From Marvania coccoides (Eukaryota; Chlorophyta; Trebouxiophyceae; Chlorellales; Chlorellaceae): DNA of 64,000 nucleotides. The notes under the pieces were generated by a model. That model worked only from the letters and a program-made list of their open reading frames with translations, was not told the origin of the DNA and searched no databases. The position numbers and the translations under genes are program-made. Shown here one piece after another: positions 1-11,828 of the stretch (its first letter is position 1; every line of letters begins with the position of its first letter). The DNA is taken from contig OY978101.1 in assembly GCA_963854735.1 (NCBI GenBank), positions 1,178,001 to 1,242,000 on the forward strand, read 5' to 3'.

Positions 1-88
1 ACACATTTCTTATAATTTTGAATTTTGCAATATATTTTACTATACGATTATAGGAGATATAAAACAGATTTTAACGGGTTTTTTTAAG

Positions 89-534
89 TTACACCTTTCC
101 AACCATATCCAGGCCAGCAGCGGCTCTAGTGGACATCAGCCGGCGGCGAACAACATCAGCATTGTTACCCCCTGTCTGCGTCAGCTGGCTGGTGAAATTT
201 GCCTCTTCGGCAACGCTTGTGGACAACATTGTGATGAATTCGCGGGCGACTGCAAGTAAAGAAGCGTAAGCTGATCGTAGTGTGTTTCATGCTGTTTAAA
301 ACGATTTTTAGTGGCATAAACAGCTGAGAAACGAATGGGATGGGATCGCGAAACTCGGTCAAACTTCACATTCAATATTTTTGACACTCTCAGGGAGTCG
401 GCATACACGCTGTATAACACTTACTTACCTTCTGCAAATAGTTGTGCATGGTTATTCTGCTCAGCGCCTGCAGCTGTGCTCAGCGCCTGCAGCAGTGCCA
501 GGCCGAGGAAGACCGCTACTACTGGGCTACGCAT
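89..534 (-). CDS. small secreted protein, two exons (88 aa)
   Basis: Two exons on the minus strand, 534-429 and 249-89, join in phase 1 across an intron with a GTAAGT donor and a TTGCAG acceptor. The 88-residue product begins MRSPVVAVFLGLALLQ, a clear signal peptide with a probable cleavage after ALSTAAGA, so it should enter the secretory pathway. The mature part is about 64 residues, polar, with one Asn-Phe-Thr glycosylation sequon and an Arg-Arg-Arg stretch near the C-terminus. No cysteines and no recognised domain. The start is the only ATG that gives a signal peptide. Function unknown; the splice consistency and the signal peptide are the support. Confidence 0.6.
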
Positions 535-1412
535 TCTGTTTTGAAGAGCTCGCTGCTGCTATCAAACTTTTGCAAAAGCGAAACAGAATAATTTCAATGA
601 AATATTTAAAGCAAAGCTCATTTTCCTTCGCGCAAGTCATTTTTTTTTGCGCTCAAGGATTTTTCCAATTTAAAATTGAATTTTCCTTCGCACATAAAAG
701 AATAGCAAAGCGCATGCTGGAGCCTTTGACTATATTTAAATGTGATAGAGACTCAGTTGAAGCAGCATGCCAGTCGGGATGAAGGGAGGCATTAAATTGA
801 GGCCACCGCCATCTAGATGTCTACCTCCGTTTTCCTGGTGCAGGGCCGCAAATTGCCCGAAGCCCCTAATTTGATTTTCAAAATAGATTGAGCCAGTGCA
901 AACGTTTCATGGGATGATGACAGCTGGTTTCAAATCATCTTTTTCTTTTTGACTTTAGGGTTCTGTTTTTGGGGGTGCAGATCTGAAATGCAGCTGGCTG
1001 GCAAAGCAAAATAACGTTCTTGAAGGCTGCTGCAGCTGCAGCTGCCGCTGATCCCAGCAGCCTCCAAAGCGCGCTGTCAGGGCTGCGCCTGAACGAAATG
1101 GCGGCCAAAGCTGCCGTCCCCGCGAGCCCTGAGCCGCTGGAGGAGCTGTCGGGCAGCGGGGGTGAGATGGGTAAACTTTGCGGGGCCCACATCGCCCGCA
1201 CGGGGCAGCCCCAGGGAGGCGCGGTTGACGGCGGGAAATGGGGTGAATGAATGATTGTGTATCTAATACTCTGAATTATCTCCCTTTCAACTACCAATAA
1301 AATTACTTCAGCATACATTTACCCCCCCTCTTCAATCAACTCATTAAAAGCTTCTCTGATTAAGTTTAATGTACAGCATGTACTAAACTAATTTAATGTC
1401 CATTCAGTTACG
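535..1412. other. mostly non-coding stretch with one GC-rich coding-like block
   Basis: AT-rich on the whole. A block at about 994-1249 on the plus strand is open, GC-rich and Ala-rich ([20 protein letters not shown]), ends in TGA at 1248-1250 and could be a last exon beginning after the AG at 993. I could not find a convincing upstream exon; a short ATG-initiated stretch at 817 is the only candidate. No RNA gene seen. Confidence 0.25.
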
Positions 1413-1675
1413 TTAAAAGGCCAGACAAACGGCATTTTCGTCGTCCTCTGGGTCGTAGTTTGCCCACGCGGCAGCCGGGGCTTGGGGGGACGCCCTACTT
1501 CGCGCCTGGAGCAAAAAATAAGTCGATAAATTCAGAGATCACATCTGCAACGTCAAGTAAAGATCCACAAAATCATCTGCATTGCACTTACTTGGACGCA
1601 GGTAAATTGATACAGTTGTTTGATGCCGAGCAGGGGCCTCGAATCCTTCTCTTCCTTCTCCTTGCGGTGCGGCAT
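1413..1675 (-). CDS. small two-exon protein of unknown function (58 aa)
   Basis: Exon 1 (1675-1592) and exon 2 (1505-1413) join in phase 0 with a GTAAGT donor and a TTTGCTCCAG acceptor, giving 58 residues. The N-terminal half is highly charged (MPHRKEKEEKDSRP) and the C-terminal half ends in an acidic patch (YDPEDDE). There is no signal peptide or membrane segment and no family I recognise. A missing upstream exon cannot be excluded. Support is an intact spliced frame, good splice sites and the local GC rise in exon 2; the call is moderate because the product is so short. Confidence 0.4.
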
Positions 1676-2123
1676 GTGTTGAGAGCTACATTTAAAACAA
1701 ATAGCACGTGTTTTGCCCCTCTGTGCCCTTCAAATAAAAAAATAAAATAAAATAATATAGTTCTCTAATATGTTTAAATTTCGTTAAATTGAGCCCCTCA
1801 TTTTCGGGGGTTTTGAGTTTGGTCGGAGATAGGGATTTCTTGCCTGTTAGTTTTTATCTTTTCCTTTGGAAGTGAAGGAAGTAGGCTGTTCTTTAAATGC
1901 TATAATATATAACAGAGAGAGAGGGGGGGACGCAAACAGTTTGATTTGATTTTATTATGGTCAATGGTATTTCAACGTTACACTGGAAAAATGCCGGGCT
2001 GGTAGCACGGCTGGTTGCCATTTTAAAACGGTTTTTTTATATTTCAATCGAGTTGAGGCACTCGAGTACCACGCACGCGATTAGGCTTGCCAGTGTCGGG
2101 TCCATTTATTCATAATCTATAAG
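1676..2123. other. intergenic, AT-rich
   Basis: No convincing ORF on either strand. Contains a short GA-rich stretch at about 1913-1930 and A/T runs. It should hold the promoter of the GH3 gene that starts at 2124; no defined element is evident. Confidence 0.4.
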
Positions 2124-4401
2124 ATGCTCCTGCTCCGACTAGCGATCCCGCTTCTTTGTCTCGCGTGGATGGCTGGCGCAGTCTCTCTAGATGGCGCTAG
2201 ATGGCGCCCCAAGTCTTACGGCAGTCACCACGACGGCAAGGGACCATGCTACCGTCTCAATCCGGACAAGTGCCTGGCACTTATACATACATACATACAT
2301 ACATACATACGGCACTTATGACTCTCGATCAGAAAATCGGGCAAATGACGCAGGCCATCAACTACAAGATTGCAGAGAACGCTTCCGACCTGGCTACCTA
2401 TCACATCGGCTCCATGCTGAGCGGTGGTGGTGGCGGGCCAGGCGGCAAGAGTGGCGGCTCCGCTGCTGAGTGGCAGGCCATGATCGATGGATTTCAGCGC
2501 GAGGCCTTAAAATCCGAGTTGAAGATTCCCATCCTCTATGGAGTTGATGCCGTGCATGGCCACAACAACGTCTACGGCGCCACGCTGTTTCCGCACAACA
2601 TTGTACGCACATTTTGTCGATTTTAAGGGAAATGCACAATGTCCGCCATTCTACTACCGTTTCATAATTTCCATGCTGTCGCGCAGGGTCTGGGGGCCAC
2701 GCGGGACCCGCAGCTGGTGAAGAAGATTGCCGAGACCACCGTGAAAGAAGTGCGCTCGACTGGAGCCCATTGGGACTTCTCCCCGTGCATTGCGGTGCCC
2801 AGGGACGACCGCTGGGGGCGCACCTACGAGGGCTTCAGCGAGGACCCGTCGCTGGTGGCTCTGCTGGGCAAGCACGCCATTATGGGGTATCAGGGAGCTT
2901 CCAAAGGCATCAACCCGGGCAAGGGACTGCTGGCAACCGCAAAGCACTACGTAGGGGATGGTGGCACTGTCTGGGGCACCGGAAGCGGCGCTGGCTCCGC
3001 AGATGCCTTTTTCTCTATCGACCAGGGCGACGTGCAGGCCAGCGAAGAGGCCATTCGCAAGACACATCTGGCGCCGTATCTGTCTGCTATCGAAGCAGGC
3101 GTGGGGTCCATCATGGTGTCATTCAGCAGCATCGACGGCGTTAAGATGCACGGCAACAAAAAATGGGTCACTGACATACTTAAGGGCGAGCTCCGCTTTA
3201 AAGGTACAGATGGAAGCAAAAGCAAAGCAAAAGTTCAAGTTCACGCAAGCAGTCACTCCATGCAGCACTGCTGAATGAACACGACCAACGCGTAAAATTA
3301 AACTGATTTTTTTCTCATTCTGCCACCGCCCAGGCTTCATCATTAGCGACTACGCCGGCATCGACCAAATCGACCCCACCGACTACCCCAAATGCGTTCG
3401 CACCGCTATCAACGCCGGGGTCGACATGGTGATGGTTCCCGAGAAGTACAAAGAGTTTATCGCTACGCTCAAAGCAGAGGTCGAGGCTGGGCGAGTCCCC
3501 CTGAGCCGCATCGATGATGCGGTGCTGCGCATCCTGAAGGTGAAGAAAGAAATGAAGCTGTGGGACCACCCTCTATCTGACCCCTCTCTGCTGCGCTCCG
3601 TCGGCAGCCCATCCCACCGCGCCCTTGCGCGGGAAGCCGTCGCGAAGTCTGTTGTGCTGCTGAAGCGCGACCCCGCCGACAAGCTGGGAGGCACGAAGTA
3701 CTTCCCGCTGCCCAAATCAGGGGCCTACAAAATCATGGTGGCTGGCAAAAGTGCCAATGACATTGGCATTCAGAGCGGCGGTAAGAATCCACAAGGACTG
3801 TATTGCGTTGTATTGTGTTTATTTCTGAAAACTAACTGATTATAATCAACTCCTACTGCCTCATTGAATAGGTTGGACAATCACGTGGCAAGGATCCGCC
3901 GGTAACACAACCAAAGGTACCACCATTCTGGAGGGCATTCGTCGTGCCACTGCACCTCAGAAGCGCATCGCCGTGGACTATGCACGCGATGATGCGGGGC
4001 TGGCTGCGTTGGGCGAGTGGCAAGCTGATTATGGTATTGCTGTGGTGGGGGAAATGCCCTACACCGAAGGCTTTGGTGACAGCGCCACCCTGGGGCTGCC
4101 CTCTGAAGACGTGGCCGTCATAGACGCTCTGTGCGCAAAAGTGAAGAAGGCCTGCATTGTGGTGGTGGTTTCTGGGCGCCCCATCATCATTACAGAGCAG
4201 CTCCCCAAGGCGCAGGTGTGGGCGGCTGCCTGGCTGCCTGGCACGCAGGGCGAAGGCGTGGCTGACGTCCTGTTTGGCTTCAAAAAGTTTGTTGGAAAGC
4301 TGCCAGTGACTTGGCCGCGCGCAGTGACCGACGAGCCCACCAATTTTGATGATGCTACTGACGGCAATGCCTTGTTCAAGATCGGGCATGGCCTTAAATG
4401 A
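2124..4401 (+). CDS. GH3-family beta-glucosidase / exo-beta-glucanase, secreted, reading frame interrupted
   Basis: Exons 2124-2602, 2687-3203, 3334-3780 and 3872-4401, all GT-AG. With the 35-nt insertion at 2285-2319 set aside, the frame is continuous and gives 645 residues with a signal peptide (MLLLRLAIPLLCLAWMAGA). The product matches plant-type GH3 exo-hydrolases that release glucose from beta-glucans outside the cell: LDQKIGQMTQ at the start of the barrel, YGVDAVHGHNN, KHYVGDGG, and the nucleophile Asp in GFIISDYAGID (about residue 326), followed by the second alpha/beta domain. As sequenced, the insertion shifts the frame, so the signal peptide and the catalytic part are out of register. 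Translation from the in-frame ATG at 2318 would give an enzyme without a signal peptide. Family assignment is firm; functional status is open. Confidence 0.85.
2285..2319. repeat. (CATA)n microsatellite insertion with a 9-bp flanking direct repeat
   Basis: About 26 nt of CATA repeats lie between two copies of GGCACTTAT (2276-2284 and 2311-2319). Removing one copy plus the repeat (35 nt) restores the GH3 frame as KCLALMTLDQ and also gives the phase 0 that the next splice junction needs. The segment has no GT-AG or GC-AG ends, so it is not an ordinary intron. The duplicated flank looks like a target-site duplication or a slippage/repair product. Confidence 0.7.
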
Positions 4402-5239
4402 GCGCTGGATTGGAACTGCATTTGAGTTGTACTTTTCCCCTCAAAAGCTCCTATTCGTATTTATTATCAGGAGAACTGCATTTGAATTGTAATTTGTCTC
4501 TGCCTTTCCAAAAGCACCTATTGCAAATTTCGAATCGTATTAGTTTACTTATCAGGGAATAAATCAATCAAATCATTATTTTCTTTTCATTCCATTTTTC
4601 TTTTTGAATCGCATGTTTGTCTCGAAACTTTTCTTATTAATTCATAAATTATTTGCAAATTAATTATTGAAACGCGTTGCGATATCTGAACGTCCGGGGG
4701 AGATGAGCAAGAATGCCAGCATGCAACGTGGCGGCGGTGCATTGCTTCAGACCGGCGAGAGGCCCGCACGGACAGCAGGGACAGGACAGTTGTTGCAGGG
4801 ACAATCGCAGGGACAGCTCTGCCTGCTCTCGTCATGTCAGCATGCTTCAGAGCTTTGGCAATAGGACATCATGAAGTCGTTCCTGTTGCGGTCCAATAAC
4901 AACAAAAAAAGCTCTTCTTTCTAGAAGGTGCGCCGGTGCTGCACAGTATAAACGCATATTTTTAGATTTTCTGAGCACCTTGGCCAGGCACAGATGCGCA
5001 GAACATATGTGGGTCTCAGGCAAAAAAGTTTGAATGAACTGCAAACTCCTATTACACGCTTTTTCGAAGCCTGGATAATAGCCATGACGCTACAGATAAA
5101 TACAAACAATTTAATACTATTTTTAAAATTAAAACTATATGCAGGCAGTTCAGACAAGGTCATCAAAAAGAAATGCCGCATAAATATTTGAATTTCCTCT
5201 CTCTTTGCTCTACATCCAGCCTTAATTTTTACACAACAA
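4402..5239. other. intergenic / 3' region of the GH3 gene
   Basis: Contains two imperfect copies of a segment beginning GAACTGCATTTGA (about 4411 and 4472) downstream of the GH3 stop, and a run of GGGACA-type short repeats at about 4767-4816. Short open frames on both strands overlap here without splice support. I see no gene. Confidence 0.4.
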
Positions 5240-6181
5240 ATGCGTGTGATAGGAGCCGCTCATTCGGGCAGGGCGAGAGGCCCGCACGCATTCTCATCAT
5301 TTTTTGAAAACTTGAAATTGAATGGGAGAGTTCGGATCAGCCACGTCTCTTCCCTAGTGTTAACTGCCATCCTCACGTGGGTCGCCATCGAATTAATCGC
5401 AGCAGGGTCTTCGACGGTCAGAAAATTGACCGCTCCCAAAGACATCGACGCCGCTCTGCAGGCAAGACAAGGATAGTTGTCTTATTAATTTTGCTACCCT
5501 CAATGCACTCTTTCCTTTTCATTGCAGAAAATTATGTCAGCAAGGGTATGCGGCTCGCCGGCAGTTGACGCCTACGCTTCCCTGGACGCAAATTGCATGA
5601 AGGCGAGCCCTGCTGCCCAATGGTGGGCAGAAAGCAAGCCAGAGCCCAATGACTTGGTTATTCACATAGAGCGCAGGGCTGATTACGACGGCATAGCAGT
5701 GGCATGGGGCATCGACAACAAAATGAAAGACGTGGAGGAGTGCGCAGAGGCATGCAGAAACCACAAGCCAAATCCGGACGACTTGCAGGGATTTACCAGC
5801 CTTCCGTGCAATGCTTTTGTTTATTGCACGGTGGAAGTGTGTTACGAGCCTGATGCGCATCGACACACCAAGGGAGACTGCTGGCTGAAGGTAGCGCCTA
5901 CGTTAATATCTACATTATTTTTTTCAAGTTTTTTTCTCTTTGTTTGTCCCCCAAGTTTTTGCCTGCAAAATTTAATCGACCTCCATTTATTTTCCCTCTT
6001 GTTTTCGCAGTTCACAGAAGGTCCTGCAGCGCCTGAAGTCAACATGCGGGGGATGCTGAGTCCCGAGGCTCTCTTAAGGCACCCCAACGCCCCCCAATTA
6101 GTGCAATGGCATGCAGGGGTGGTCTTGCCAAAGCGCACTAAGCTGACAAATGGCACGTGGTCACCTCGCTACAACTGGTGA
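5240..6181 (+). CDS. membrane-anchored PAN/apple-like cysteine-rich protein
   Basis: Exons 5240-5461, 5528-5890 and 6011-6181 give 251 residues. The first intron uses a GC donor (CAG|GCAAGA) and a TTGCAG acceptor; the second is GT-AG. Residues about 39-57 (SLVLTAILTWVAIELIAAG) form a likely signal anchor, so the rest should face the lumen or outside. The central region has paired cysteines with a CNAFVYC core and a HTKGDCWLK end, the pattern of PAN/apple domains, which bind proteins or carbohydrates. The C-terminal part (HAGVVLPK, NGTWSPRYNW) has an Asn-Gly-Thr sequon. The start is the first in-frame ATG; no in-frame Met lies between it and the membrane segment. Ligand unknown. Confidence 0.65.
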
Positions 6182-6555
6182 TGAAAAGTGATGGAACTGA
6201 ATATTAAAAAAAGAGTGAAATTTTATTTCATTCAATATTTAGCTACCCCATCACGAGCTCGTTGCACCAACGAACACGCTACTGCCGCGCAACGACCCCA
6301 CGCAAGGTTGGTATTTGTGGCTATTTAACGAACTTCATTATCTTGTCTGATGCAGCTAATTGGAGAAAAATGTTACATTTGAAAAAGGCATTCCAGTTTT
6401 AGCAGGGAAGCAGAAATTACATACAGGGGCAGGGAGACACTAGTTATATGTTACTTATTATTTCGCTGTTTCGTTGCTGCAGCTGCCGGATTGTTTTAAA
6501 ACATTTTCTTCGCTCGGGGCCCTCCTCTCGCTCTCTCCTTGCGCTGCAAAAATAT
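6182..6555. other. intergenic between convergent genes
   Basis: 3' regions of the PAN-like gene and of the E2 gene, which end towards each other. No ORF with coding character. Confidence 0.45.
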
Positions 6556-7358
<803 letters not shown>

Positions 7359-7743
7359 TGTTTTTTGAGTTATATTCTACGCGTTCAAGAGATGACGAGG
7401 GGCGAAGTCTCGCTCGTTTAGCCGAAACTTCTCAAAAGAATTAGAACTCGATTCAAAATGAGAGCGTATGGAGGGAGCGTACGCACGTTTGGCAAGCGGA
7501 GATAGAGAACTGGTTACACAAATTCGGCCATCGAAAATAAAATTGATTGAAAAGACACGATACCGAGGCAGCATGCTGTGAAGCTCATCATCTGCTTTGG
7601 GCTTCAAATTCTTTGCAGCAGACAACTCTCTCCCCCCAAGCTGCGGAGGAGTTTCATCCACAACCGTCTCAGGTCAGCCAGGGTCTCTCAGGCCTGAAAA
7701 GCCCCTCAATGTTGAGGTTAACCTCTTCCCCTACTATAACTGT
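7359..7743. other. intergenic, 5' of the E2 gene
   Basis: Both neighbours are on the minus strand; this is the end of the coiled-coil gene and the upstream region of the E2 gene. A minus-strand open stretch (7661-7377) has no splice or family support. No gene called. Confidence 0.4.
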
Positions 7744-9239
7744 TCATATTTGAAAGCGCCTCCCCGCGGCCGCTGCCCCGCCACCATCGCCAGCCAGTTT
7801 TCCCTGCCTAGCAGCCTTGCACTTAAAGTGTGCCGCCTCCAGCTCCCCTCGGGTGCCCCTGTGGCGCGCCTCCTCCCGCCGCAGCCGCTCTTCTGTGTCG
7901 CAAAGCCGTTCCGAGATTTCTTGAAACACGTTGCCAAAGGCGGACAGCGCCTCTCGGTGCTTCCGCGTCTCCCTGCCCTTCACCAGTTCCAGCCTGGAGT
8001 TGAGCGCTGTCAGTGCCTGGTGCGCGTTGCGCACGGTGGCTGCAGCTTCTACCTGCGTGCGGCGGCACTCCTTCTTCAGCTCGTCCACTTGGCCCTGCAG
8101 CTCAATCGCGCGGGCTGCATGGCGAGCAGCCTCATTCTGAACAGCCCGCAGCATGTCGGACATGGTCTGCACGCGAAACTGGTGCGAAAATCAGTTATAT
8201 TTTCAAACATCAGTCTTCAATAAACGATAACAAAAGCAGAGAGCTCACCTGGCGCTGGGCTGCCTGGTGGCGAGAGCTGCCGTCTGCACGGGCAGCCATG
8301 CGTGCTGCACCTTCCTGAACCAGCCCCAGCTCTGCCTGAGTCATTGTCAGCCGCACTCGGAGGTCCTCGTTTTGCCTGGCCAGGGCTGCCATAGCAGCAG
8401 CGCGCTCTTGGTTCTTGGACTCGGTGGCCTGGGCCTGCATCCGCTGCGTGGCGGCAGCAGAGGCGGCCAAGGCGGCCGCCTGCGCGATGCCCTGCGCGCG
8501 AGTGGCAGCCAGCTGTTCCCGCAGCCGAGAGGCGGAAGACTTGCTGGAGTCGCGCGATATTTCAGCTGTATAATATGTCGGGCGAGCTCGTCGTTAATTG
8601 ATAGACAAATTGTGGAGGAAATTAAGCCACAAAGGCTGGCCACCACTTACCGGTCTCCAGATCGCCTCGGCAGGCGCTCAGTTCCAAATGAAGCGCGGCA
8701 ATTTTGTGCTTGGCCTGCTTAAGCTCGTGCTTGCGTACAGCCAGCTCGTCCCGCACAGTCTGGCCCTCCTCCTGCACCGCAGCCAGCGCCGACGTCAGCA
8801 GCGACGCCTTCTCCACCGAAGCCCGCAAGTGGTCGGCAGCCTCCGCCAGGCGCATGCGCAGCTCCTTCCTCTTGTTCCTCTCTTCATTCAGTTGCTGCGA
8901 GAGGGTCTGCAGCTGGGCAGCAGTTGTTGCGCGAGCCTGAGCTTCGCCCTGGCTCATATCGCGCAGAGCCGCCGCGCGGCCCTGTTCCTTGGCCAAAACC
9001 GCCTCCACGTGGCGCAGCGCCTCCCTGAGAGCCTCCAGCTCACCGTCGCCGCGGTTGACGAGGTGGCAGACTGCCGGCTGCGTCAGGGGGGCGCTCAAAG
9101 AGGGCCCCCCAGGGGAGCTGGTCACCACAGCCTCGATAGAAATAATATTGGCGTGGACGTGGGGCGATCCTACCGCGGAGTGGCTGCCGTGGTGGGCCAC
9201 GGGCCGCGAATTTTCGCAATCATTGTCTGCGCCTCGCAT
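7744..9239 (-). CDS. coiled-coil protein of unknown function
   Basis: Three exons (9239-8651, 8565-8249, 8178-7744) join in phase to give 446 residues. After about 65 poorly structured residues, nearly the whole protein is rich in Ala, Glu, Gln, Arg and Leu with heptad-like spacing, for example ELEALREALRHVEAVLAKEQ and RMRLAEAADHLRASVEKASL, broken near the exon joins. The picture is a long, mostly continuous coiled coil with a basic tail. Such proteins are usually structural or scaffold components of cytoskeleton, centriole or cilium. With a cilium assembly gene elsewhere in the window that is possible, but nothing specific supports it. No enzyme motif or membrane segment. Confidence 0.7.
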
Positions 9240-9297
9240 GGCTGGAAACCCGGCGGACTCCGGGTAGCTCGGCGATTTACGGGGTGTTTGGCTTTAC

Positions 9298-9737
9298 TTA
9301 AATTTTATTGAGGTAGTTCAAGGCACTGGTGGCCCTGAATTCCGCCGCAACGCTAATTTCGGTAGTCAACTGCTTTCTTTGTCGTTTTTTGTGTGAAAAA
9401 GGTGTAAAAAATAGAGTAATTGCAGTCACCAGAACTAGGGAACAGCCCACCAGAACTAAAGACACAGGGCACTTAATTGACATTACTTGCTTGACTGCCA
9501 GATCGAAAGCAGAAGGGGTTTCTCTCAATCACAGTGCCAGCCGTCACGAACCTGGAACGAATGCGGCCCATGCGATGCAGCGCCAACCAGCCATCGATGC
9601 TGTCTACTCCGCGGAGGATAATAGAAAAACAAAACAAAGACCCCCAAAGGGGATGACTGAAAGGGGCGGGCGAACCTGTCATTTTCTCCCTCCATGTTTC
9701 GCCAGAGACGTCTCCGCCAAACACTCTGCCAGTGGAA
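9298..9737 (-). CDS. uncertain gene ending in a membrane-anchored tail
   Basis: Two overlapping minus-strand frames look coding. One (about 9737-9473) reads FGGDVSGETWREKMT and later GVDSIDGWLALHRMGRIRSR, preceded by a good TTGACTTTCAG acceptor. The other (9528-9298) ends the gene with MSIKCPVSLVLVGCSLVLVT, a transmembrane helix followed by a Lys/Arg cluster (HKKRQRKQ). They are in different frames, so at least one intron must lie between. One solution joins the donor after ATGACAG (phase 1) to the acceptor GATCTGGCAG, but other joins also work. I do not recognise the family. A short membrane protein is likely; the exact exon structure is not settled. Confidence 0.35.
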
Positions 9738-9912
9738 GCTGAAAGTCAAGATGCGGTTAGCAGCATGGCTCAAAACCACTCATTATGTTATGTATGCAAG
9801 GAGGAGAGGGTCCAAAATTAAGGCCTTTCCACCTCAGAGATAAACTGGTTAATAAACTGGTTATCGCGTCTGCTGTCGCGTTGCTATCATTTAATTATAA
9901 AAAATCGTTAAA

Positions 9913-11324
9913 ATGCAAGGCGTGGCCGCTACGCTGCAAGCAGCGAAGGGCACACTCGCCAAGTCTGCTGCCTTGGGTGCAGCTGTGGCTCGCGCGAATG
10001 TTCACGCTCTCCGTCCCTCCGCACAGCCGTTCCGGACTTTATCTTTGGTCCAGACGGCCGTGCAGCGCACATCTGCCGTGGCCGAGGACATGTCGCCCTC
10101 ATCTCCCGGCGCGCACAGCGAACAGTGAGTTGTGCTTCCGAATTTCCACATAACCTCCATAAAAAAGCCATCTTCTATCGATTTGGACGTGCTTGCGTGT
10201 CCTCATTCTCCCTCAACACGTCTCCAATCGATCTTTCCGTCACTCTTTCTCCACGGCTCTTCAATGTTGCCTTGTTACGATCAGCAACCTTCCTTCGGCA
10301 AAATTAGCCTTAATTCGGCCACCCCTCCCCCTTTATCAGGCCCGACACCCCCTCTTCCCCCGCCCGCTCACTCAACGACGCCAAATTTCAGCTGCGCTTC
10401 ATCGTGCCTGACGCCCTCATCGGCGCGGTGATGGGCAAGAACGGCGCAAACGTGGTGGCCATCAAGGAGGCCACCGGCGCCTTCATTCAGGCCACTCGGC
10501 CCGGCGACGCCGTCCCTTCCGCTCGTGAGCGAATGATCATCGTGGCCGGCGACACAGCGCAGGCCTGCAGGGCCGCGCTGCGCACCATGCTACGCTCCCT
10601 GGAGTCACAAAAGGTGGCGCACAAGCTGTGCCGCCCGGGCCACCCCGCACGCTACTACCTCAAGCAAGTGATCCCGGCGGCGTGCGCCGGCAAAGTGCTG
10701 GGCCCGGGCGGCGACCAGATCTCCGCCATCAACGCCGCGTCCAACGCGTCGGTGATCATCGAAGCCAAGCCCAAGAACGCTGCGTTTCTGCCGTTCCGCT
10801 ACATCGTGTACCAGTCCTCATCTCTGGAAAGCATGGCTGACGCGGTGGACGCGGTGGCCAGCCTGCTGGCGGAAGACGCGCGGTACGACGCCGGCGTGCG
10901 GGAGATCTACAGCGTGGCGTTTAAGGTCGTTTCCATCCCAGAAAAGAGGGCTGGGCTGCTGCTGGGGCCTGGCGGCGCTCACATCAAAGCTCTGCAGGAT
11001 TTGCTGAAGGTGAGGATCGGGATTGCGGAGGGGCAGGACGGCGGAGCGCGGGGGCTGCGCTACGTGTCAGTTTGGGGGACGCCTAGCAGCTTGAACGTGG
11101 CGTTGGACGTGATTGCCGTGGCCATCGGGCAACTGCCACGGGCGGCAGCGGCGGCAGCGACGTCCACCCGAGGGGGCAGTTCGGTTTCAGGAGGTGATGA
11201 CAGCGTGAGCGAGGTGGCGGCGGCGGAGGCAGCAGCAGCAGCGGTGGCGGCGGCGATGATGGAGGGAGCTGATGAGACGGCGGCAGCAGAAGCATCGCCA
11301 ACAGGGCGGCAGTTGCATAACTAG
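9913..11324 (+). CDS. triple KH-domain RNA-binding protein (PCBP/Nova-like)
   Basis: Exon 1 (9913-10124) and exon 2 (10340-11324) join in phase 2 to give 398 residues. The first 70 residues are Ala/Arg/Ser-rich and almost free of acid residues until about position 58, compatible with an organelle presequence but not proof. Three KH modules follow, each with its GxxG loop: GKNG in FIVPDALIGAVMGKNGANVV, GPGG in AGKVLGPGGDQISAINAA, and GPGG in AGLLLGPGGAHIKALQDLL. The arrangement of three KH domains resembles poly(C)-binding and Nova proteins, which bind single-stranded pyrimidine-rich RNA in splicing, stability or translation control. The C-terminal 65 residues are Ala/Ser/Gly low complexity with acid patches. 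The acceptor at TTTATCAG was chosen because it alone keeps the frame. Confidence 0.85.
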
Positions 11325-11828
11325 CACTGAAATTGGGCGTTCGGAACGTGCAGCGCTACGGTTGCATGCGTTTTCTTAGTACGATTTTTTTTTCCCCCTC
11401 TCTTTCTTCCTCTTGTTGGCCTACTTTCGTTTTATGCATCAAACCCACTCACCCCAAAAATTAAATTTGTTAGCCTTTTAATTTTGGCACAGAGCACGAA
11501 ATATGCAATCAGAAAGCTCAGAGAAACAGCCATGCTGCAGTTGGAACTATCATCATCATGGCTATCATCATGATAATTTGTTAGCTAGCCTCCTGTATTT
11601 CTCTCTGCCAGCGCACCCCTTGATTTCATTCTCTCTCTGCCATCAAACAGCATATCCTTGCTCACTTCTGCTTTACTCTAAATATGTAAACAATATATAT
11701 GGAAGGAAAAAGACCATATATCGATATAGAATATAAAGAAACTCAAGCCAAATCACATTTCTTGTCAAATTCTCTCTCTTAAAACATTATCTCATTATCT
11801 CTCCCAAAATCGAACATTCATCTCCCTC
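11325..11828. other. intergenic between convergent genes
   Basis: AT-rich, with repeated ATCATCATGG-like units at 11549-11575 and CT-rich stretches. 3' ends of the KH and CysRS genes. No gene seen. Confidence 0.5.
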
